Part shown: positions 56,535 through 64,000 of the stretch, piece by piece
How the letters are laid out: the number at the start of each line of letters is the position of its first letter
Position numbering within the stretch: the first letter of the stretch is position 1
Origin: Arcuatula senhousia
Lineage: Eukaryota > Mollusca > Bivalvia > Mytilida > Mytilidae
Length of the DNA stretch: 64,000 nt
Direction: 5' to 3'
Assembly (NCBI GenBank): GCA_963971305.1
Contig: OZ020306.1
Span: forward strand, 64,453,022 to 64,517,021
Notes under the pieces: model-generated
The model's database searches: none
The model's input: the letters and a program-made list of their open reading frames with translations, nothing else
What the model was told of the DNA's origin: nothing
Translations under genes and position numbers: made by a program

Positions 56535-57012
56535 GACAGAATGATTGCGAACGAGGTATATTTTGAATTTTTAAAAACTTTAAGGATTAACATTTTATAT
56601 TGTATTAATTCAAGAGTGAAATTATCTCTAATTTTGCGTGTATGTACAGGAAAAAGAAACCTAAAAGCACAAAATCAGTACACACTATATGGTACTATAG
56701 GATAAGGCTGTATACAAGGTATTATACCCCAACTGCTATGTCATGAAGTGTTGAGAAAACTGTGAGGAAAATTTTGCATGTATGTACAATACGTCTAAAA
56801 ACATAAGTTTTCGGTTAACAAGAGGTAGATGACCTAGGGGCGTAAAATCGAAATACACCATATGGCATTTTAAGACAAAGCAAAATACCAAACCTTTACC
56901 TTATATAGTTGTTTGAATAACTGCGACGGAAATTATGTTACGTACGAACGAACGGACGGACAAATGGATATGGGTTAAACAGTATACCCCTCTTCTTAAA
57001 AGCGAGGGTATA
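56535..57012 (+). repeat. Tandem-core-type repeat, family E1
   Basis: AACGAGGTATATTTTG at the left, degenerate core, ACGAACGGACGGACAAATGG microsatellite, and the end hairpin TATACCCCTC...GCGAGGGTATA. Nested in the 56003-59129 transposon. Confidence 0.6.
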
Positions 57013-57034
57013 ATTATAAGTATTTAACTAGTCG

Positions 57035-57902
57035 AAGCAGCGCCACGCTGCATACCCCCGCGCTACTCTGGTGTTTGATAGTATAAGGGCAAATAATTGA
57101 AAGAAACAAACTATGACTATAATAAGCATTACTAGTACTATCAAATGTATATGTATTAATATGAGACTTTTCCCTGGTAGTGGGAGTGATAGTCATGTAA
57201 AGATTTGTGCATGACGAAGGAATAATGTGCCCTTAGGCAATCTATGCAGCCCAGTCCCTAGGGGCATTATCAAAAATCTTTGGCAGAATCTACATCCATA
57301 CTCCATAGTGCAACTAATAAGCCAAGTTTTAGTTCCATATTCCAAATAACCAAGGAGGAGTTGCGTGACGAAAGAATAATTGTGCCCTTAGGCTAACTAT
57401 GCAGCCCAGCCCCTAGAGGCATTATCAAAATTCCGAAACCTATGGCAGAATCTACATCCGTAGTGCAACTACTGAGCCAAGTTTCAGTTCAATATTTTAA
57501 ATAACTTAGGAGGAGTTGCGTGACAAAGGAATAATGTGCACTTAGGCTACCTATGCAGCCCAGCCCCTAGGGGCATTATCAAAATTCCAAAACTTTCGCA
57601 GAATCTACATCCATAGTGTAACTACTGAGCCAAGTTTCAGTGCCATAATCCAAATAACTTAGGAGTTGCGTGACAAAGGAATAATGTGCACCTAGGCTAC
57701 CTATGCAGCCCAGCCCCTATGGGAATTATCAAAATGTCAAAACCTTCGGCACAGTCCCCACCCACAATGCAATTAATAACCCTAGTTTCATCTTTCTACT
57801 CCCAGTGGTTACAGAGATTATCCTGATTAACGCCATACATACGTACGTACATCGAACAGCAAAACATTATCCCCGCGCTTTCGCTAGCGCGGGGATAATA
57901 AC
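57035..57902 (+). mobile_element. Tandem-core repeat, family E2
   Basis: The left hairpin GCAGCGCCACGCTGC is followed by ATACCCCCGCG. The core has four units of about 150 bp (GGAATAATGTGC; CTATGCAGCCCAGCCCCTAG; AGCCAAGTTTCAG; GGAGTTGCGTGAC). The end hairpin is TTATCCCCGCGC-TTTCGCTA-GCGCGGGGATAA at 57868-57899. Confidence 0.8.
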
Positions 57903-58570
57903 ATGGCTTTAAAATTGTTGATTTTAAATTAGTACTTTTTACTTGTACATATTTATACAGTATTATAAGGGCTTCAAAATGCATAAATTAGAACAGATCT
58001 GATTTATGGATTCAATCACAGATTATCACATGGGAATAAACAGACCGAACAAACATCCCCCAACCCACCCGGCTAGTAACAGACTGTTAAAATTCTCGGT
58101 TTTTTTTTAATGCACGTATCATGTATGCTTTAAAACGATTGCCATATATATATAATACATTATACTTTGAAGGTTTTTGGCCATGTTTGCAATACAAAGT
58201 CAGTTGGCATAGTTTATAATTAGTTGTAATGTTCTTCACTCTCTTTCTAAGACTAGTATTATAATTTTTTCAGTATTTTAGGGATAAGCGTCTCTTGTTT
58301 AACGTCTTCATCTTTGATTTTTTAATTCTTTATATTTTTGTCCTTCTATGCTTTCTGTTGGAAAAGTTCACTCTTTTTCTTTTCATACTGAAAAATTAAT
58401 GGTAAGCTTGATCAAACAGACTGATGTGCTTGTTATAACGCGTTTTATATTAATTTTACGTCTAATCTATGACTAAACAATCATCACTACGAATATATAC
58501 GCTTTATGTCACTTTGTAAGATATTTCTATTTGTAAAAAATGTGTGTTATGACACAAATATAGTATGATA
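57903..58570. other. Transposon interior, nothing recognised
   Basis: AT-rich sequence within 56003-59129, without coding frames or repeat families that I recognise. Confidence 0.45.
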
Positions 58571-59129
58571 TCAGTTGATTAATTTACTCTCAACAGACTG
58601 ACCAACAGACTGAGTTCATTATAGCCGACTCACCAACAGACCCAATTTAAGGCAAAAACATAATAAATGCCACAAAAACGCATGTCTGTCGGTTTTTCTT
58701 TTTTATACGTACAGTTATATGTCAAACATACATGATGAACAATTTAAGTTGCGTTTTTCGTAATGCTTTCGACTTAATTTTAGCAAAACGTTGTAATGTT
58801 TACATTTTTTGAATGACAAAATTGATAAAAATACCTCGATGAGTAACACACCTTTCCATTTTGTAGCTTACCAATGTAAGCTACAAAGAAAAACAATATA
58901 TGAATACGCTCAGTATTCAATATTGTTTTGCCCAACACAAATTGTTTTTTTTTATTAAAGTAAGTAAAAAAGAAATATTTAGTAAAATATATTGACCTTG
59001 CTATGTTTTTCTCGATAGTATTTGACCAACAGACTTTAGCCGACTCTCCAACAGACCCATTTCCCATATAGCCTCTATGTAAAATAAAACCAACTGACCG
59101 AGTTCTCAGTTAGCCGAGTGAAGGAGGTG

Positions 59130-61018
59130 AAATAGACTACACCTGTTGTTATTCTGACAAGAGGAAAAAAGAGCCAGAGTTTAGCCATCATAGTATCATG
59201 CAATTGAAATAATTCAGATGGAAGAAAAAAACGTAATCGTTGTTTACATATTCATCCTATGTTATTTTTTTAATGGCTGACTTCTGAAATGAGTGCAAAA
59301 TCAGCATTTTTATGAACTTCATGGACGATGTCCAAAAGATGTTAATTATATTTTTAATTTAAAATATAATCTTGATTTATATCGGGATTTTGTATCTATT
59401 TTAAAATTAAAGAACAAAATATACTATACTGTAGTTTAAAAGGAGACCAGTACACAAGCACACACTAAATTTGACCGTTTTTGGACTTTCTACCGCAAAA
59501 GAATGATCTCTGAGCACAAGTCAATATAAACAACAAAATATCTTTCCGCTTAAGGATATTTACACTTCGAATAAAATGGCTGATAATTTACTTCTTTTTT
59601 CAATTTTTGTACAGTCTAAAATACGCATTCAACTGCATGCTAAATAAGGCATAGAAGCGTCTAGATGAATATTTTACATAAAGTTTTAGTATTTCTCAAT
59701 GTGTACAACTAGCCCGTTTTGCCGAGGCAGTTTCTTTCCGTTTTCCAGTTCACCAAAATTACTTTTGGCCCTTTCATGCTTTATTTAAGGAACATCTTAA
59801 ACGAAAAGAAAATGAATAGCAAAAACAACACATTGAACACGCTGGTCACATTTAAGGCTGCTGGCTGTTTTCCATTGTGGATATTTAAAATATACGTTTA
59901 TAATGTAGGTTGTGTCGCGTACACTTATTCCACATCTCATTTTCTTCTACAATTAATCTTGTTTCATTTAAGATAGAATGATCTATGAATTTTATATCTA
60001 GAAGCTGCTTCACCTTATTTCACCCATATAACTTTCTTAAACTTTGGCCACAGTTAGCGCTAGAATGGAACTTTAATTTTCGAGAATAATATTAAAAAAC
60101 ATTAGAATTTATGTGGAAACGACTTTCAAAAATGCATGATTTTAGTGGTTTTTACATGATAAAGAATAGAGAAATTTCATTTTATTTTCTTCATCTCTAC
60201 TTTATAGATTTTTCTTAAAATTTGGAAAATCTTTGTTTGTTTAGGACTTTTCAATATGCTAAATAAAAGAGTAAGTTCACCATAATTGTTTTTGAAAAAA
60301 AGTGAAAAATGTGATTTTTCCCTATTATTTTTATAGAAATTATCTCTCCTTAAAAAGTACGGGAAAATATTAAGATTCGCAAAGGTGTATTTTTTCAAAT
60401 TTTTGCTGTACTTGTCAATTTTTATATTAACCATGCCAAAAAAAAATGAATAAATTTGCTAGCATAATGAACTTTAAAGTTATGATAGATGCAAAAAAAA
60501 AGAATCATTTGACGACCAGGCTTATGATTACCATCGGCAACTTTAATTTGGTCTACCAGCAGCGGTTATCGACCCAGTGGTTTAAAAATACAAATACCAC
60601 GGGTATAAAAACTGTGAATTTGGTTATGCTGTATATCGATATTTCAAGGAGTAACTTACATCATTAGCATTTGAATGAAAACATTGGAAAGTCAAAAACC
60701 AAAAGTATTGAATGAAAAGCACTCAAAGCCAAAGGGTTCGATCAAGCTCCTAGGATATAGACCATTTGATGTACAAAGAAAGAAACCTGGTGTTTCAAAC
60801 AATTTTGATTGAATTTCACAATCGGAAATATCAGTAACAAAAATATTTTTAATGGTAAGTTGTGTCAGACAAGACAAAGAGGCAGTGGAAGTGCAATTTA
60901 CGTGAAGGTTTAGATCATGCATATTTTCAATCAAAAATAATTTATGGTTAAGATGAGTCATACTTCCACATTATCACCAGAAAGGGCAAAGATGTTGACA
61001 GGTAGCTTACAGACTGAA
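59130..61018 (+). repeat. Unit D, block X right part and block Y
   Basis: 59130-59620 continues block X (GAGCCAGAGTTTAGCCATCA). 59640-61018 matches 41177-42760 of unit B. TTGTGTCGCGTACACTTATTC at 59908 is one of the recurring motifs. No intact gene. Confidence 0.85.
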
Positions 61019-63500
61019 CTAGAGGCTCCCAGGAGCCTGAATCGCTCACCTGATCTCTTCTGCCAAAGTTTGAATAAATTTCACAAACTTCAAGCATACA
61101 AAGTTGCAATACAATCCTTTCAGTGGTTTCAAAGAAGATTTTTGGAAATCAGTTTAAATTAATAGAAAAAAAGTTAAAGGGCAATAACTCCTGTAAGGAC
61201 CTTTTGATGCTGAACAAGGACAGTTGCTTCGGATTTTCTCTATCTCTTATACTTTTTGAGTTATAAGCCAAAAACAATGGTTTGACCCCCCTGTTCTATT
61301 TTTAGCAACGGCGGCCATGTTACTTGGTTGACATGTATATAATTCACAAACTTGGTAGAGGACATCCTAAAGATCATGTATACCAAGTATCAATGCAATC
61401 CCTTCAGTCATGTCAGTGGTTTTAGAGAAGAAGATTTTTGAAAATCAGTGTTAATTAATGGAAAAAAAACAGTTAAAGGGGAATAACTCTTAAACGGCTG
61501 ATCTGACAATTTAGACCCTGAATCATTTTTTTAGATCTCAATGAGCTTAACAATTCTGCAGTGCTAACTTTTCCTCTAGCTCTATCGGTTTTCAAGATAT
61601 AGTCCAAAAACTGCAAAAATGGTCAATTTTGATGATTAAAGGGCATTAACTCTAAAAGGAGTCTTTTCACAACTTCGACTCAATGGAGATATTCGTAGAG
61701 CTTTTGATGCTGAACCAGGAAGGTTGCTTCGGATTTTCTCTATCTTTTATACTTTTTGAGTTATAAGCCAAAAACAATGGTCTGACCCCCCTGTTCTATT
61801 TTTAGCAACGGCGGCCATGTTGGTTGGTTGACATGTATATTATTCACAAACTTGGTAGAGGACATCCTAAAGATTATGTATTCTAAGTATCAATGCAATC
61901 CCTTCCGTGGTTTTAGAGAAGAAGATTTTTGAAAATCAGTGTAAATCAATGGAAAAAAACAGTTAAAGGGAAATAACTCTTAAACGGCAGATCTGACAAT
62001 TTTGACCCTGAAATCATTTTTGTAGATCTCAATGAGCTAAACAATTCTGCAATGCTAACTTTTCCTCTAGCTCTAACGGTTTTCCAGATATTGTCCAAAA
62101 ACTGCAAAAATGGTCAATTTTGATGATTAAAAGGCAATGACTCCTATAAGGAGTCGTTTCACAACTTCGACTCAATGAAGAGATTTGTAGAGCTTTTGAT
62201 GCTGAACAAGGAAGGTTGCTTCGGATTTTCTCTATCTCTTATACTTTTTGAGTTATAAGCCAAAAACAATGGTCTGACCCCCCTGTTCTATTTTTAGCAA
62301 CGGCGGCCATGTTGGTTGGTCGACATGTATATAATTCACAAACTTGGTAGAGGACATCATAAAGATCATGTATACCAAGTATCAATGCAATCCTTTCAGG
62401 GGTTTCAGAGAAGAAGATTTTTGAAAATCAGTGAAAATTAATGGAAAAAACAGTTAAAGGGGAATAACTCTTAAAAGGCTGATCTGACAATTTAGACCCT
62501 GAAATCATTTTTGTAGATCTCAATGAGCTTAACAACTCTGCAAAGCTAACTTTTCCTCTAGCTCTAACAGTTTTCCAGATATCGTCCAAAAACTGCAAAA
62601 ATGGTCAATTTTGATGATTAAAGGGCAATAACTCCTATAAGGAGTCGTTTCACAACTTCGACTCAATGGAGAGATTTGTAGAGCTTTTGCTGCTTAACGC
62701 GGAAGGTTGCTTTAGATTTTCTCTATCTCTTATACTTTTTGAGTTATAAGCCAAAAACAATAGTCTGACCCCCCTGTTCTATTTTTAGCAACGGCGGCCA
62801 TGTTGGTTGGTCGACATGTATATAATTCGCAAACTTGGTAGAGGACATCCTATAGATCATGTATACTAAGTATCAATGCAATCCCTTCAGGGGTTTCAGA
62901 GAAGAAGATTTTTGAAAATAAGCGTAAATTAATGGAAAAAAACAGTTAAAGGGGAATAACTCTTAAACGGCTGATCTGACAATTTAGACCCTGAAATCAT
63001 TTTTGTAGATCTCAATGAGCTTAACAATTCTGCAATGCTAACTTTTCCTCTAGCTCTAACGGTTTTCCAGATATCATCCAAAAACTGCAAAAATGGTCAA
63101 TTTTGATGATTAAAGGGCAATAACTCCTATAAGGAGTCGTTTCACAACTTCGACTCAATGGAGAGAATTGTAGAGCTTTTGATGCTAAACGCGGAAGGTT
63201 GCTTCAGATTTTCTCTATCTCTTATACTTTTCGAGTTATAAGCCAAAAACAATGGTCTGACCCCCCTGTTCTATTTTTAGCAACGGCGGCCATTTTGGTT
63301 GGTCGACATGTATATAATTCACAAACTTGGTAGAGGACATCCTAAAGATCATGTATACCAAGTATCAATGCAATCCCTTTAGTGGTTTCAGAGAAGAAGA
63401 TCTTTGAAGAAAAGTTAACGGACGACGGACAGACGGACGGACGACGGACGCCTAACGATGACAATAGCTCACCTGACCCTTCGGGTCAGGTGAGCTAAAA
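61019..63500 (+). mobile_element. Tandem-core repeat, family A copy 5
   Basis: AGAGGCTCCCAGGAGCCTGA left end and five core units of about 490 bp (TATACTTTTTGAGTTATAAG; TTTTTAGCAACGGCGGCCAT). Then a GACGGACAGACGGACGG microsatellite at 63419-63450 and the end AGCTCACCTGACCC-TTC-GGGTCAGGTGAGCTAAAA. Unit B shows the empty site near 42752-42770 (CAGATTGAA followed by AAAACCTCATTTC). No target duplication is evident, as in Helitron-type insertion into A/T sequence. Confidence 0.85.
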
Positions 63501-63519
63501 ACTCATTCGTTTCTTTCTA

Positions 63520-64000
63520 TTACGCTTCTTTTCGATCATTCGACTACCTATATATAAGGACATAAAAATATGCTGTCATTTACAAAAATGGTCACCAACG
63601 CCTCAATCAAAAATATAAATAGTTACAAAACAAAGAAATATCTTTTTAATAGCCTACAATTCAAAAGATCAAAGAAGTGCCTATATTCTAGCGCCAAGCT
63701 TTGGGAGTTCGTACTCGTTCATCTGATCCATTTGGAACATTGTCTACGAGATGAACTTAAAACGACTAGGTAGAAAAGTCAAAATTATTGGTCCTAAGAG
63801 ATTTGTTTTAAAAGATAATCCGCCTACCGATTTTCGACCCCGATATTGATCTCTTGTGATTGAAAGATTTAATTCTTGTGTTTTGTAATTGTATGATGTT
63901 AAAAGGCCAATACGTTCCTCTTTCTGACGCAAATCATTTCAAGCGTTTTATCATGTTTTGGTATTTAAAGCCGATTGTTCAAATACAATTTCAGTTTGTA
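63520..64000 (+). repeat. Unit D, upstream region of orphan gene copy D (cut by window end)
   Basis: It matches 42785-43265, including ATGATGTTAAAAGGCCAATA and the TATTTAAA box at 63962-63969. The coding part would begin about 80 bases beyond the window. Confidence 0.85.

Larger units (their letters stand above)
56003..59129. mobile_element. DNA transposon, TIR CACCTCCTTCACTCGGC, 5-bp TSD AAATA, non-autonomous
   Basis: Inverted ends of about 95 bp (CACCTCCTTCACTCGGCTAA; GGCTATATGGGAAATGGGTC) with few mismatches. AAATA is duplicated at 55998-56002 and 59130-59134, and block X continues across it. GTCTGTTGG-type motifs recur near both ends (56080-56525; 58580-59050), in inverse orientation at the right, as expected for transposase-binding sites. 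The interior has no transposase; it holds two tandem-core repeats. Like 4476-8273 it has a CAC terminus and a 5-bp duplication. Confidence 0.92.

Noticed and set aside
44323..60740. Possible tRNA B-box sequences (GTTCGAAT, GTTCGATC)
   Set aside because: Isolated matches at about 44323 and 60737 without an A box, acceptor stem or cloverleaf.

Overview
The window looks like nuclear DNA of a bivalve mollusc, most likely a mussel (Mytilus-like). It is AT-rich and carries one conserved metazoan gene split into small exons with GT-AG introns. The rest is dense with repeats of the kind known from bivalve genomes. The species call is inference from repeat style and gene structure; no marker gene is present. 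No tRNA, rRNA or CRISPR array was seen.

Positions 467-18693 (minus strand) hold the first 413 codons, in 11 coding exons, of a neurochondrin (NCDN) homologue. Every exon has consensus splice sites and the reading phases agree across all ten introns. The C-terminal exons lie left of the window. The introns are full of repeats. The 3' half of coding exon 9 has been duplicated twice together with a 31-bp repeat that carries its own splice-donor sequence. One of these copies was then split by a 3.8-kb inverted-repeat transposon (4476-8273).

Positions 18.7-30 kb are intergenic and built from mobile elements. They include a foldback sequence, a LINE remnant, a non-autonomous LTR retrotransposon (22630-25065), short inverted-repeat elements, and a tandem-core element inside a 3.9-kb inverted-repeat candidate.

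From 30 kb to 64 kb is an array of four diverged segmental-duplication units (A about 30.1-39.4, B 39.4-45.3, C 46.2-53.0, D 54.9-64.0 kb). Each carries a copy of an unrecognised gene of 195 codons (or 257 with an in-frame upstream extension). Copies A and C are open over 195 codons, copy B is frameshifted, and D is cut by the window end. Units A and C also carry a Penelope-like reverse-transcriptase remnant with a hammerhead ribozyme motif on the same strand, and a tandem-core element. Because the units are paralogous, several insertions have an empty site elsewhere in the window, which fixes their ends and target duplications.

The most interesting signals are: (1) a four-unit, 397-bp tandem array at 46266-47793 with a type I hammerhead-like motif in each unit, resembling a retrozyme; (2) complete hammerhead motifs elsewhere, some beside Penelope-like remnants; (3) two unrelated-looking transposons that share a CAC terminus and 5-bp target duplications; (4) the tandem orphan gene family; (5) several repeat families that share one architecture of end hairpin, tandem core, GACGGACA-type microsatellite and end hairpin.
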